Shown here piece after piece: positions 11,687 to 24,449 of a DNA stretch of 64,000 nt. This DNA comes from Allium sativum. Its lineage: Eukaryota > Streptophyta > Magnoliopsida > Asparagales > Amaryllidaceae. The stretch is from assembly GCA_030737875.1 (NCBI GenBank), contig CM060915.1:636184786-636248785 (forward strand). The letters are read 5' to 3'. Numbering within the stretch: position 1 is the first letter of the stretch; every line of letters starts with the position of its first letter. Both the position numbers and the translations under genes were made by a program. The notes beneath the pieces were generated by a model. That model was given only the letters and a program-made list of their open reading frames with translations, was not told where the DNA came from and searched no databases.

Positions 11687-12370
11687 AACTTTTCATCCTC
11701 GAAAAGGAATAAAATAAGGAACTGGTAATTAAACAATACTCCATTCATATGCATATCATTTTCGATTGCCTGTCCAAATACAAAATTTTGCTTTTAATCA
11801 GTACTAGTAACCCGATCACTCTAGTGCGGACTTTTGATTTGAATTCTTGATTGGAAACTTATATTCTCCTTGCATAGCAATAAACTATGATAGAGAACTT
11901 CAGATTTTTATCAAAAACTCATATCTGTGTTCATCGTCGAGAATCGACTGAACAATTCTATTTGAAATCAAAACTGTGTATTCAAAAATAAATAAAAACT
12001 CTTATGCGAATAGAATGGTTTTCGCATATTGACACATTATAGTTCATTAATTTTTTTTAGTTATACCAACTGTATTTAATTCAAGTGTCTTCGATTTATA
12101 TACAAATTATAAAGTTTATAAGAAAATTCTTTTATATATAAAAAATACCTTATATCAAAATTAGTTTTTGACAGCTTGATATTTCCACAAGTTTATCATC
12201 GTTCTTCAAGAATCTGGTAATGTGTTGATCAAGCGCAAAACTATAAATCTCAAAGTACTAAGTAAACTCATTTCAACATCCAGTGAAAATACTTAAAAAA
12301 AAACATTAAAATAGACAAAATAAGTATCATCCAATAAACAAACTGATGAAACTTATTCATGAATCACAGA

Positions 12371-12905
12371 TACACAATGATTACGCCTGGGTCTCCAAGG
12401 AAGCATCCGTACCTGTAGGAAAACTCTACCCTGAGAATTTCGTCATGAATAATCAACGGGATGAATCAATAGAAATAGAATAACCTGAGATCACCATAGA
12501 ACGCAGCCCCTAAGGTCGCTCTACCACCAGGTCGAGAGGACAAAGTGTCATAGCCATTGATGGCTGGGCAGTCACTGCCTTATGTATTTTGCCATAACAC
12601 CTCAAAGTTATCGCATGGATCACAGTTAACGTCTAATTACACTGCAGGTAACATCTCTATCACACGTAAACCTTAGGCAATCACTGGCCTACGAATTACG
12701 TCATGTGGACTGCAGATACACAATGGTTACGCCTAGATCCCCCAAGAAGCATCCGTACCCGTAGGCTTTCGCAGCCCTGTGGATTTCGCCATCGTAAAAC
12801 GACCATAGATCGCAACAGACACAATGGTTACGCCTGGTTCCCCAGGAAGCATCCATCGTTGTAGGCCTTCGTGGCCCTACAAATTTCGCTATGCAACCGA
12901 GTTCA
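12371..12905. repeat. Degenerate ~101 bp tandem repeats in A interior
   Basis: The phrase 'acacaatggttacgcctg' (one variable base) recurs at about 12372, 12718 and 12819, followed each time by 'gaagcatcc' and a 'gtagg...ttcg.Y' stretch. The last two are 101 bases apart. Between the first two, more diverged units carry 'ttcgtcat' and 'ttgccata' variants. The block is clearly richer in GC than its surroundings. Its 69- and 72-codon frames are side effects of the repeats. Confidence 0.7.
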
Positions 12906-13739
12906 AAGGAAACACTCATGAGTATTACATCCAGACAACCACAATCAAAGAAATATCAATAAGAGTTCCTAGCGAGTTGGACCTAGATTTTCAATCGAAG
13001 GTACTTCATTATCTTTGGTACGAAAACTTATGATACTATATATAATATTCATTTCACTTCGCGTATATAGGGATACATAAAATTTCATTTATATAAGATT
13101 TCTTAAATCATATTTCAACATGTTATTTTTGTACAAATTCCATTATATACAAGATATCATTTCTTATCAATTACTTTCCAAATCAATAATTTTGAATTCA
13201 GTGAGTTCTTATATTAAATTTTCATATATATATATAAGTTTCGAAAACTTTCGTATCATGTATCCAAAAATCGAAGACTTTCGAAATTTCATTTCAATAC
13301 CAAATCCAGTTTGATTTCTTAATTGATTCAGATATTCGATATCATTTCAATTTCAGATTTACAAATCAACTCACCATTAAAACTTCAAATTCAATTTAGA
13401 TTACGTGTTACTAATATTATTATTCAACTGAATCTTTACATTCAATCATTTAAGACTTAAATTGCTCGAATTGAAAATATACACTCTTATCTTTAAAATA
13501 GTTAAGTTAAATTTAAAGTAGTTTAAGTAAGATAATAAACTTGATATAAAATAGGTTTGAATAGTGTAAACAAGTTTTTTTTTATATAAAGTGGTTTAAA
13601 TAGGTTTGAATGGAATAAACATGATTTAGTATAAAATAGTTTAAATAAACTAAATAGGTTTGCTATAGAATAGTTGGATAAGATAGCTAAGTTTATATTC
13701 AAAGTAGTTCAAATGAAGTAAATAAATTAATTTTAAAGT

Positions 13740-13747
13740 TTTGGAAA
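13740..13747. repeat. Target site duplication of the TIR element, left copy
   Basis: TTTGGAAA immediately before GGGCATTTTT, repeated at 14338-14345 immediately after AACACCC. Confidence 0.85.
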
Positions 13748-14337
13748 GGGCATTTTTATTGACACTCCAAATATTGTTAAGAAGGGCTAATTTTTTATTT
13801 GTTTTTTAAATTGTTAAGGGGAGTACCAACGAGGAAAGTAGCCCCTTGACAAATAAAGGTAATTTTACCTTATTACCCATTTAGCCCCTTAATAAATAAA
13901 AGTAATTTTACCTTAACAAATATTGCAAGGGCCATAGTAATCTTTTTTAATTAGCATATGTCAATTTTTTTAAACTCTAATGGATAAATATGCCGAAATT
14001 TATAATTACGAACTATTTTTTTTGTCGACATAAATATGCCGAATTTATAATTATGAAAGCAATGCACCGAAGTGATTATTAATTTTCGACATTTCACTAT
14101 CGAATACATACATAATTGATTACATGCTGCATTCGGTGCAGTGGTGATGAACTGCTTATTTTAATTCGGTTTTGTCGAATAAGTTTTTATTTAATCTAGT
14201 TTGAAGGGGCAATCCAGGAATATTGAATAGTTTGTAATAATATGTTTGTGTAGCCCCTTAACAATTTTTCAAAAAGTGGAGTGTTTATAAAAAATGACCC
14301 TCCCTTAACAATAGTTGGAGTGTCAATAACAACACCC
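13748..14337. mobile_element. 590 bp terminal-inverted-repeat transposon (MITE-like)
   Basis: The left end GGGCATTTTTATTGACACTCC is matched in inverted form by the right end (sense of the complement GGGTGTTGTTATTGACACTCC); similarity continues inward for about 80 bases through 'attgttaagg'. The 8 bp direct repeat TTTGGAAA flanks it (13740-13747 and 14338-14345). There is no transposase frame, so it is non-autonomous. The 8 bp duplication fits hAT; the long arms beginning GGG fit a Mutator-like element, which usually gives 9 bp. Superfamily left open. Confidence 0.88.
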
Positions 14338-14345
14338 TTTGGAAA
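14338..14345. repeat. Target site duplication of the TIR element, right copy
   Basis: TTTGGAAA, identical to 13740-13747. Confidence 0.85.
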
Positions 14346-15394
14346 GCAAAATACTAACTTCAAGAGATAACCCAATTCGAATCAATTTATGTGAAATTCC
14401 AATGATACTTCAGCTTTGATTTCATAATATGATTTCAAGAATCATTCCTCAAATCGAACATTATTCACAAAAGATAAACTCTTTCAAAAGCTTTTGAAAT
14501 AAGCTTATAATTCAAACATATAATTTTGTGCAAAATAACCTTCTCAAAATGTTTCCTAGCCAAAATATTTCTAACACAAATCATCTAAATTGGATTCAAT
14601 ATATTTCAAAACAAATAAAAAAATCTATTTCAATCTGTTTTAATTATCCCTTCCATCTCATTTTCAATACTTCCATTAACATAGAACAAAAAAATACTTT
14701 GAAAATTCAATTGTCAATTGCTGTCATAATTTAACGTTCAAATGTTTGTTTCAAATCCAAACTATATCATTAATCCAACTTTATTTTAGATTTTTTCCAA
14801 TGCACGGTAAACAAAAGGGTACAAGGACATGAATTCTGTAGTAATGACATGAATAAAACAAGGGTGGAAAGGTCAAACGAGTACTACTAAAGCAAGATGA
14901 ATGAACCAAAATGAACGAAGGAACTATCTATTCTCAAGGCCAAGGCGGTAAACAATGCAACTATGAAATTCCTTTAATTAATTCACTTTAGTTCAAATTT
15001 CAAAATATTCACATTTTTCATTGTAAAATTTAAAGCTCATTTCCTTTTCTTGAATTTTATTCAAGTTACTTTCTTTTCAAATTTTCAATTTAATTCTAAC
15101 ATTCACTTATCGTTATAAATTTTTAAAATTCACAATATTTTTTCAATGTCATCATTCACTTTCCAATTTAATTTCAAAACATTCATTTGTAAGTTCTACT
15201 TATATTTCATAATAACGTAACTTTATTTAAATTTTGATCATTTACCCAAGTTCACGTTAATTTTACAAAAGCATTTTCATTAAAATTTGTACAAATCATT
15301 TTCGAATATTTATCAAAATAATTAGTCTAAGTATTTCTTGATGATTCAATCGGAATCATCTAGTCATACCACTTTCGAAACTCGAAAATAAATA

Positions 15395-15419
15395 CTGGTG
15401 ATGTCGCAACAATCACCAG
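15395..15419 (-). other. Leader stem-loop of A
   Basis: Plus strand CTGGTGAT then a 9-base loop then ATCACCAG: a perfect 8 bp stem. In sense it lies about 370 nt downstream of the primer site. B, C and D have the equivalent stem at 334-347 nt with arm sequences that differ but still pair. Confidence 0.75.
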
Positions 15420-15777
15420 AATCATCTCCAAGTGACTAGAGTGTGGTTCCATATCTATCTAGTACAGACAAGACTTTGTGTATACGTTAGCTAGGCGTAT
15501 ATTCAAAATCTTACATACTCAATGTTCCGACCTTGATGTCGATTAAATACTCAAAATTCTTTTTATAATAATACGCAATCTCCAAATATATAAGACACAA
15601 CGGTATATTTCAAAATAAATTTGTTTCAAAATTTATTAATTTCAAAATGCTTCCACTGTGCTACTCTTTCAAAATGTTAGTTTCATAACCATTGTATTTC
15701 AAATTACGCTCTCTCTAATGTAATTTCTAGCGAATGATTCTTACTATACTCCATAAGCTAAGCTTTGTGTAAACCTG

Positions 15778-15789
15778 GCTCTGATACCA
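15778..15789 (-). other. A primer-binding site (tRNA-iMet type)
   Basis: Plus strand gctctgatacca, sense TGGTATCAGAGC, two bases inside the LTR end GGTCGTTACA. It is complementary to the 3' end of plant initiator methionine tRNA, the usual primer of this class. Confidence 0.93.
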
Positions 15790-15791
15790 AC

Positions 15792-15978
15792 TGTAACGAC
15801 CTGCCTTTTTGACCGCTTCGCATCGGTAATTAAACCAACTCAAACCGTTCAAAACGACAGATTGTTATTTTTCTTACGGGATTTAAATAGAATCAGACAT
15901 AGAAATCACTGAATAAATAAACTACAATATCTCACAGCGGAATAATTTTACATAAAATATCATAGTTTGTACAAAAAA
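15792..15978 (-). mobile_element. A 5' LTR, outer 187 bp (before B insertion)
   Basis: Matches 8588-8774 with about 20 substitutions. It breaks off after 'gtacaaaaaa', where B begins; the rest of this LTR is at 58421-61383. Confidence 0.92.
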
Positions 15979-18900
15979 TGAAACGACCCAAACTCGCTTT
16001 TATGGGAAAGCCCGGATTGATTTGAGAACAGGACAAATCAGAACACAATTAGAAGAACATCTCATTGCTATTACAACAGTTTACATCAGAGTACAAGAAT
16101 GCAACATAGTATGAATAAATAATATACAATAGAAAAATATCATAAATTTGAATTACATTTAAATACATAGCAGCGGAAAAATAATACATAACACAACTGA
16201 AAGAAATACACGGATACAGAGCTTTTCGAGTATAGTTCCAGCTGTAAATCTAGAATCCGATGAAAACAATATCTGGCAAAACCCAACTACTAGCTGCCCG
16301 TGTGGAAAATAGGGGCACCGAGAGTTTAGGTGAAAACTAAACTATAGGTCAGTCATGTGACTGGTGTGAGAACTAAAACAGTTATTTAAAACTTTACTTT
16401 AAAAATAAAGTAAATATAGGGACCACACCGTATAATACGGAACGGGTTTTCTCCTAAGAATACCAGTGCATAAAACAGTTTATAAACATCGCAATGCTTT
16501 TCAAAAAATGAAGCTAATATAAGACTTAGGTCCTATCACACAATGCAACGCAAGCCGAAGGATAGAGTTTTCCCTCATAATAGCCAAACATGCTTGGTAC
16601 GCTTTAAAACAAATCATTTTAATATTACTATAAGTACATAGTGTATCAAACAGCTTCGAATATAAATGTATCAATCATAGACGACATAGTATCCCATGCT
16701 ACTATGTTGCCATATAGATTTACAACTAAAACCGAAAAGTCACGTATTGGAAATTGGATTTTCGTCATGAGTCGAGGCAAGGGATGTACTCCTTGCCGGC
16801 TTTGAGACACTCTAGAAAATGCCTCAAGGTACCCAGCAGTGAACCCTTGGATCCTCCAAGGCCGGTTCTACCTTACGTATAAGGATTAATTATTTCTGAA
16901 CATACGTTTCTCGGTCCTATAGGACCTATCCATCGACTCCGTAGTAACCGATATATTCGAGGCGCCTCGCTATCCATCATCCATATAGGTAAAAATAAAT
17001 GTCTGGGCTCCATACCATGACACCACCCATAGCAAGAAGGAAACTTTGTGCACACCTTGGGTCCCTTAACCTGTTTTTGACTCAAACCGAGGTGCGAGGC
17101 TCACGAATTAATGCTATACACAAAGCTATGCTATTTAAAGCCGTGATTTGATCATCAACCACAAGACTCTGATTTTCAACAGAAGCCTTGATCGTTTGCA
17201 TATCAGCATGCCACACTGACAATTCATGCCATGCAACTAATGTCTATCGATATTTAACCTATAAGCTCGTACGTCTCGGAGAAGGGTGTTAAGCAAGAGA
17301 ATAAATTCTCCGACGCCAAACAAACATATATTTAATAGAGATCAATCAACATAGAATAAAATCAAATGTCGGGACATACATTCATTTACTAGTCGTTCTG
17401 GGTCTGAACAAAACCGGAGGCACCTTATTCCCCATCCCATATGTCCAATAAAGGAGAGAGGCCCTCGCATATCTGGTCGATCTCCAAGTACTTTTGGAAG
17501 ATCACCACTTATTACCCTGTTTTGGGTGTACAGCCCAATCAAGACATTAGTAATCATCCAAACGATGTGAAGACCTCCGGTCTTCAACCACAATCTTCAT
17601 TGTCGACTTATCGTCGAATCAATTATTCAGAATGGGTATAAACCCGGCCTTTCCGAATAATTCACGTATTTTATGATCAAGTGATATAAAAACACAATAT
17701 ATGCCTCATTCTAATTCTGAATATTCTTTTATTCAAATATTTATATCCTTTGGGAAAGGTTCCTATTAATTTTATCAAATATAAATTCTTTTAAATTTTT
17801 AATTTAATCTTCCTTTTGATATCAATTCAAACCAAATTAAGGTTTATCAACTAGTTGGGATTATCGAGCCTTACCGAAGTAATAATTTATTTATTAATCC
17901 CAATCCCGACCTATTCATCCCCTGGAGCCAAACTGGTAATACTCCATATCTAACACCACGATGCTATCGTAAATTTAATTACCATTTCAAGTTCAAATTT
18001 AACTAAAGATTTAACTATCACTTGGAGTAAAATAGGTGGTACTCCATTCTCGATAATTTCCTAAATTTGATAATTTAAATTATTACATTCACATTTTAAT
18101 CTAATTAAAGATTCATTAAAACTCCACTTAGTTTTAATCTTCCCAAAAATCAATATTAATGATTATTTAACTTTGGTTAATCAAACATGCCGCATCGACA
18201 ATCTACACCGTACCATTGATTTCTGCCGATATATAACCTCTAAGCACGTACGTCTTAGAGAAGGGTGTTAAGCAAGAGAATAAATTCTCCGCCACCAAAC
18301 AGATATATATTTAGCAGAGATCAACAATACAGTTCGAAATACAATGTTAGACATGTAATCCTGTCTTTAACTGGGTTAAAGAACCAATGTCATTTAAAAC
18401 ACAGTTCACGATAAACCCAAAATCCAATTCCACTAATTATGGAATCTTCACGGAAAACAGATCAATATATAATTGATATCAATTTCCGTATCCGACTAAT
18501 AGTATAAGTGGAATAATGACAAAGCCTATTAAATTCCATATATATTAATAGTCTTCCTCCACAGAAGTTCACTTCGATTATTACCAAATCAAATTCCATT
18601 CAATTCAAATTTAATATATTTAATTGAAAAACTTTACTTTGGAAAATTTCCATTAATCTTAATTAAAAGATGTATAAATTCCAAATCATATCTTCACTGT
18701 TTATTGGGTTAATGAACTAGTGTTATTTAAATCACCATTCACGATAAACCCAAAAATCCAATTCTTTTATTTATTTCCAATTAAATATTAATTAATTGGT
18801 AAACTTCACTAAATCTTAATTAAAAGTTTTATTCTTTTCTCAACTGGGTTTAAGAACAGTGTTAATGATGACACCATTCACGACAAACCCAAAATCCAAT

Positions 18901-20616
18901 TCAATATTAAATATAATACTCTGAATAGAAATTATATCGGCTTATATTCAATATCAAATTCTGAAACCAACACATATCGTATGGGGAATAACGACATATA
19001 TCTATCTTCCAAATTCCTCCACATTATCCGTATAGTCACGGAATCCAATATCGAAATATCCCGAAGATGATTTCTATTCAAATCCATTCCAATTCATACA
19101 TTGGAAAATTCTGGTCAGATTAAAACCATTCACAACTCCAATTTATTTATTTAAAATTTATTGGATTTCAAATCTAGTTAATAACTAGTTAATTTTGATA
19201 AAAATATATTCTTATCTTTACAAACATGAAATTTTTCATCCTAGTTCTTTCCAAATCATTTATTATGATTTTACACAAATTATTAATATTTTTTTAATAA
19301 TTTTATTAAGGCCCATTTATTCGATTTCCATAAACGGTCATCGAACTACACTTACAACGACCTTTTAGAAATTTGATTTAGACATAATTCCAAATCCAAC
19401 TATTAGATTCAAATATCTTATATTCGGAAAGATCTTTTCGATACGAACGCAATTGTTCAAGTTTTAGGAGAATTCGACGGTCGGATCCCCCGTAATGTCA
19501 ATTCGAAGTCAACGATCTAAATTCGAGAACGGTCGCGGCGCATTCTATTCAGGTCATTAAATATATATAATATATATTATATATATTTGGACGATTTTCA
19601 TATAAATCGTATTTTAAAAATCGTTTATAAATTCATTTTAAAACGATTCTAACTTGATTTTCAATTATAAATCAAAATTGAATATTCCATATCATTATAA
19701 TATTTAAATGATAATAGTTTCAAAACATCTGATTTGAAATCATTTCCTTTTCGATATTCATTATAAAAATGAATAAAATCGATATAAATATTGTTCGCGT
19801 CAAAAAGGCGCAAATTTAATCAACGCGGCTTCACATTTTAATCCATTATGGAATATTATTTTGAAATATTCGTTATTTTGAAATATTCATTATTTTAAAA
19901 TATTTGTTATTCCTGAACTGGAATCAAATCCAATAAATTACCATATAATTTTATTTATATGGATTTCATACACACTTGTTTACAACAATAACGATATATA
20001 ATCAACCACCATCCAGAGTGCATTACACAACTGCATAAGCATTAAATATAGATAATTAACGCTTACAACAGTCTGTCAACCAATCGATTGACATACAACT
20101 AAACAATCTGGATTAGTGTATGTCAAATATCATCCCAATACCCATGTGGGGTTTCAACCAACAAATACCGAATATAATTTGTGCAGTTGGGTGATGTATA
20201 AAATTTATCGTCCCAATCAATATCAGTTAAATGGGTGTACATAAACAAATCGTCCGATTTGTAAATGAATATTTATTTTTATTTCAGGAGAATTTATGTC
20301 GTTCATATATGCGTTAAAAATTATATTTTTAACGATAAAATATTTATTTCAACACATTAATATTTTATACAGTTCATATACACATTAAAAATTATATTTT
20401 TAATGAATAAATATTTATTACATAAAATTTCAGCATTATAACGACGTAATATTAAAACTAGAGTAATGTCTAGCATTACCCCTCTCCTGATGCTGGCTCG
20501 CGCCATACACAAATCAATTTCAATCCAAACAATTCACAATCATTTTCACAACTACAATCCAAATTCCCATAATACAAGTCCAAAACAAAAAAGGGGTTTG
20601 TATAATAAATAGTGTC

Positions 20617-20632
20617 GGGGCTTCTAAGCCCC
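20617..20632 (-). other. B stem-loop H2 (3' LTR)
   Basis: Sense GGGGC TTAGAA GCCCC, extendable to 7 bp (GGGGCTT/AAGCCCC). It aligns with GGTGC TTAGTA GCACC of F, C and D: the third pair is G-C here and T-A there, so the stem is preserved by paired changes. The other copy in B is at 40708-40723. Confidence 0.7.
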
Positions 20633-21074
20633 ATCTGCATCCTAAAATATTTTTAACTATAAAATAAATTAAGTGAGAAGGAGTTCTCACTTTTGGGATC
20701 CACTCCACCGTACTTTTCTGACGTTCTGATTTCATAGTTCTAATCCCAGACTTTGCAAACGAGCTTCAATCTTCACGCCGCCTTTTTATCTAGCTTAAAT
20801 GCGCCATTCCGAACGACTTTCGCCTAATGGACTTTTTCCCGAAATTGGTCCACTTCACCGGAAATCGAGAAAAGACAGTTTTTGAATAGCAAAATTTGGA
20901 CGCGTTTTTCGGGAGGCTCTACAATCCAAAATATGGCTTCTATATACTCAAATCGAAGAGAAAATTGTGCTCTTCGATTTTAGTATTGTGGAGCTTTAGC
21001 CAGAAGCGCACAGTTTGGGAAATATTGGCTAAAATAGGTCAGAGTGTTATTTGCAAAATTGAAAATATTAAAAA

Positions 21075-21345
21075 TAGGATTTTTATTGAGGAGGAGGGCC
21101 CAGGGTTGGAGCTATGGCTGAGGAAGTGTGGCTTGGGGGTCTGGCGGTGGTGGGGTGGTGAAGGTGGTCGGCGATGGGGCGTTGGTGGTCAGGTCGGCGG
21201 TTTAAGCAGAATTGGGGGTTTGGGGTTCGGATTTTGGGGAGGAAAGAGGGGGGAAGGCGTCTGGGAGGAGGAGGGGGTTACGCGACGGCGGTGGGGCCCG
21301 TGGCCTGGTGGTGGCACTTTAGGAGGGGAGGCGACGACAACGTTA
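21075..21345 (-). promoter_or_regulatory. GC-rich leader of B (3' LTR)
   Basis: A GC-rich, purine-rich block on the plus strand (pyrimidine-rich in sense), in the LTR position occupied by the leader in C and F. Its bases are largely different from those leaders, so the block keeps its composition and place more than its sequence. Plus-strand frames of 81-151 codons rich in Gly, Arg and Trp cross it on the antisense strand and are not genes. Confidence 0.5.
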
Positions 21346-22290
21346 GGTTAGGTTTTTTTATTCTAAAAGAAACCGACGGGAAAGGGAGGATGAAAAGGGG
21401 GGTTATACAATTAACTTAATTATTTTAATTCCAAAATGTAACTTTTTACTTCGGACTCCAAATCAAACCCAACGACTATGCCCTTAGCTAAATAGCCGCA
21501 TTTCAGACACAATAGGATATGTCCCGCAAGCTAGTTTGACTGTTTCGATTAATTTTCCTTTAAATTAAAATATAAATCAATATATATTACATTTGAACGT
21601 ACATTTTAATTTACTTAGGCCACATACTGACTTCAAAAATTCCAGAAAAATAAATCGAGCTATGTTTTCACGATACAGTCCTAACAAAACTAATTTTGTT
21701 GAATTTGGAGGCCGTTTGGAAAATGGCCATTTTCCAGTTGATTAAATTCAAATTAAAATTACCAAACGCATTTAAATTCACCATGCTCACATATTAATTC
21801 CAAATATTATGAAAATTGGATCTAGCAATAATTTGACATTCCGGATCCAACAAAAGTGGTTTCATCAAAAATGGAGGTCGTTTGCAAATTGGCTATTTTT
21901 AAGGGTTATATATTATATAAAAAAAATATAAATTCCATAGCGACTATTTCAAATTTTAAACTAGACGTAACTTTTTATTCCTGTTATGAAATCTCAATTT
22001 TTCACATTCATTATAAAGATATTGTTAAATAGATTCTAATATTTCTAGTTTTACTGAAATCCAATTTATTTTGAATCTTGTACATTCATTTGAAATTTAA
22101 AATCAAAATTTCAAACTACCGCGTCATTTCAGGCTCGTTATATGATTAAAATAAATTTATTCATTCTAACTTCGATATAAATAATTTTTTAGTCGTTATT
22201 ATTTAAAATAAATCTTTTTAAATATTCAAAATCCATTAAAATTGCAAAACTAAAAATTTTAAATTGGTTATGAAAATCCGGGTTGTTACA

Positions 22291-22308
22291 ATCTCCCCCA
22301 CTTAAAAT
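22291..22308 (-). other. B polypurine tract
   Basis: Plus strand atctcccccacttaaaat; sense ATTTTAAGTGGGGGAGAT, next to the LTR start TGTAAC. It is the same tract as in C and D. Confidence 0.9.
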
Positions 22309-22837
22309 CTTTTCGTTATCAAAAAGGAACGGAGCTGAAAGTTGTTTAACTAACCAACTCAACTTTCATTCTAGCTTTCATTCTTCAACTTTTTAGTTTC
22401 TACGAATTTTCTAAATTCTCAAAAATTTGGCTCACACCTTAAATTTTCAAAAAAAATCGCCATAACCTCCTTTGTACGGTGAGACCTTTAAAACCCCAAC
22501 TTGCCTCACAGGGCCCTCACCAATCCAAAAGAAAAAGAAAAAGCCAAGCGGTTAGCCAATTGGCTCATAAAATCATCAAAACCCAATAAATTAATAAATA
22601 TGTACCAATTTGTCGGGCATACAATTTTATTCCTCTTCTTAGCTTCCTTGCTATGACCTGTTCACACACACATATATATGTACATGTATGCGATTTCATT
22701 CAAATTTAAATTGAGTTTAATATTTGCTCGATTTGGCTAAATTCATCTTTCATTCACATGTTGGTTTAAATGAATAATCACTCAACACAATCATCAATCA
22801 ATTAGTTGATTAACTTTTCAATCATATAATTTTTATA

Positions 22838-22842
22838 TATAG
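22838..22842. repeat. Target site duplication of C, left copy
   Basis: TATAG, identical to 35634-35638. Removing C and one copy rejoins the B interior. Confidence 0.93.
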
Positions 22843-23731
22843 TGTAATAACCTGGAAATCCGAGCCAATTTAAAAAATTTATTTTGGCTATTTTAGTGAA
22901 TTTTGAATATTAAAATAAATTATTTTAAATAATGACGACGAGAAATTTATTTTGAACAGAATTAGAATGTATATATTTATTTGAATCGTCGTTAGAATAT
23001 AAATATTTTTTTATAATTATAAAAGGAATTGAAAATGGCGTGGTAGTTCAAAAATTCGATTTCAAATTTCAAATGAATGTACAGGATTCAAAATAAACCG
23101 GATTTTAGCGAAACCAAAAATATTAGAATCTAGTTGTGAATATCTTTCCAATGAATCAGAGAAATTGAAATTTCATAGCGGGAATAAAAAGTTATGTCCA
23201 GTTGAAAATTCAGAATAGTTGCTATGGAATTCTGGCTCTTAAAAATGGAAATTTTGCAAACGACCTCGGTTTTCGACGAAACCACTTTTGTTGGATCCGC
23301 GATGTCAAGTTATTGCTAGATTCCAAAATTCATAATTTTTTGAATCAATATGTGAGCGTAGAAAAGGAAAACGCGTTTGACTAGTTTCAATTGACTTTAA
23401 TTGACTGGAAAATGACCATTTTTCAAACGGTCTCAGAATTTGACGAAATTAGTTTTGTTAGGACCATATCGTAAATACGAAGCTAGAAATAATTTTCTGG
23501 AAATTTTCAAGTTAGTATGTGACCACAGTAAATTGAAATGTGCATTCAAATTCAATATATAGATTTATATTTTGATTTTGGCGAAAACTGATCGTAACAG
23601 TCGAATTGGCTTGTGGGATATATCTCATTGAGTTCGAAATGGGGTAATTAGTTATGGACGACAGGCGGTGGGTCTCGTTTGGAGATCAATAGAAAATCAA
23701 CTTTATAGAGAATTAAATAAAAATAATATAT

Positions 23732-23743
23732 TATATATATATA
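23732..23743 (+). promoter_or_regulatory. TATA-like run of C 5' LTR
   Basis: tatatatatata followed by acttttcac and then the poly-C/CT-rich leader. An AT run of this kind 25-30 bases before a CT-rich leader is a plausible plant core promoter; the copy in the 3' LTR is at 30601-30612. Start of transcription inferred, not shown. Confidence 0.45.
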
Positions 23744-23756
23744 ACTTTTCACAACC

Positions 23757-24090
23757 CTCCCCCCCCCCCATAAATTCATTTCTCCTTCTCAGATCGATAC
23801 CCCCTCCCCTAATCGATTGAGAAAAATGGCGACGCCCCCCAACTCATCGTGCCTGGCCTCACGCTCTCCCCTCGCGCTGATCCCCTCCTCCACGCCTCTC
23901 CTCGTTCTCCCTACCCTTCTTCTGCACCGCGACGCGAGCCCCCCTCTTGCATAAGTCGAACGCCGCACCTAAACCCGCCTCCAACCACCACGACAGCATC
24001 CCACCACCTGATGCGCACCCCTGCGACTGACGCCAACACTAAGACCCACCTCCGGCGACTACCACAGCTCCACCCCCTTCGATTCCAACC
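23757..24090 (+). promoter_or_regulatory. GC-rich leader of C 5' LTR with short proline-rich frame
   Basis: Poly-C, then a CT-rich leader, then AAAAATGGCG (ATG at 23826), a good plant start context, opening a short Pro/Ser-rich frame. In this copy homopolymer differences break it after about 40 codons; the sister copy at 30694 stays open. The block ends at GTGAGT (24091-24096), a splice-donor match. It may be a first exon of the LTR transcript, or captured from a gene; no family is recognised. The 81-codon frame at 23849 is the shifted continuation. Confidence 0.45.
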
Positions 24091-24449
24091 GTGAGTATTT
24101 ATAACATTGGTATTTAATTTCAGTTTTATTTATATATAAGCAAGGATTTGAATACAGATTTTTATGTAAGGAATATAGGATTAAAATTTTGATTTTTATT
24201 CATATGAAAGTTTCGATTTTGAATTTGAAGAAGAAATGGTTTTTAGATATGATAAAATATAGTCTTTAGCACATAAAAATGTGATTTTTATTAGACAATA
24301 GGATGATAAAATTATGATTTTTATATAATGTAGATAATAGAAAATGTGATTTTTATATATGTAGTGAATGCGGACAACGAAAGGGATAAAAGGCGAGTGG
24401 CGAAGATTTCCTACATATGAAGAGTCGTGGCGTTTGGTTTAGCTAGTTG

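Larger units (their letters stand above)
11672..15791 (-). mobile_element. A interior domain, non-coding
   Basis: 4.1 kb between LTRs with no recognisable retroviral protein in any frame; the largest open frames (about 60-72 codons, for example 12701-12919 and 14528-14734) lie in repeats or AT-rich DNA. It contains a GC-richer degenerate repeat block (12371-12905), a young inverted-repeat transposon (13748-14337) and, toward the primer site, the conserved leader stem-loop (15395-15419). The last 450 bases match the leaders of B, C and D. The rest has no counterpart in those elements and I do not recognise it. Confidence 0.75.
15979..22290 (-). mobile_element. B 3' LTR (uninterrupted copy)
   Basis: From TGAAACGACCC to GGGTTGTTACA on the plus strand. 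In sense it carries the same ordered landmarks as the LTRs of C and F: module 1, the 167 bp duplication (about 21640-21910), a GC-rich leader (21075-21345), stem-loop H2 (20617-20632), the tgacgc landmark (about 19800), the GC-box module (about 19540) and the 3' hairpin string (about 16300-16400). It lacks a long satellite array at the position where F, C and D have one. Frames at 17342-17641, 20520-20735 and 20896-21419 are LTR sequence. Confidence 0.9.
22291..22842 (-). mobile_element. B interior, 3' half
   Basis: Non-coding; in sense it includes the stretch that ends in a 'tcgttcctttttgataacgaaaag'-type phrase before the polypurine tract, which in Tekay/Del elements marks the end of pol. 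It matches 29330-29710 of C and 47100-47481 of D. C is inserted after TATAG at 22838-22842; the interior resumes at 35639. No protein is recognised. Confidence 0.85.

Noticed and set aside
20896..21419. Gly/Arg/Trp-rich frames of 151 and 81 codons
   Set aside because: They lie antisense to B across its GC-rich leader, where stop codons are rare; the sister LTR at 57278 does not keep them.
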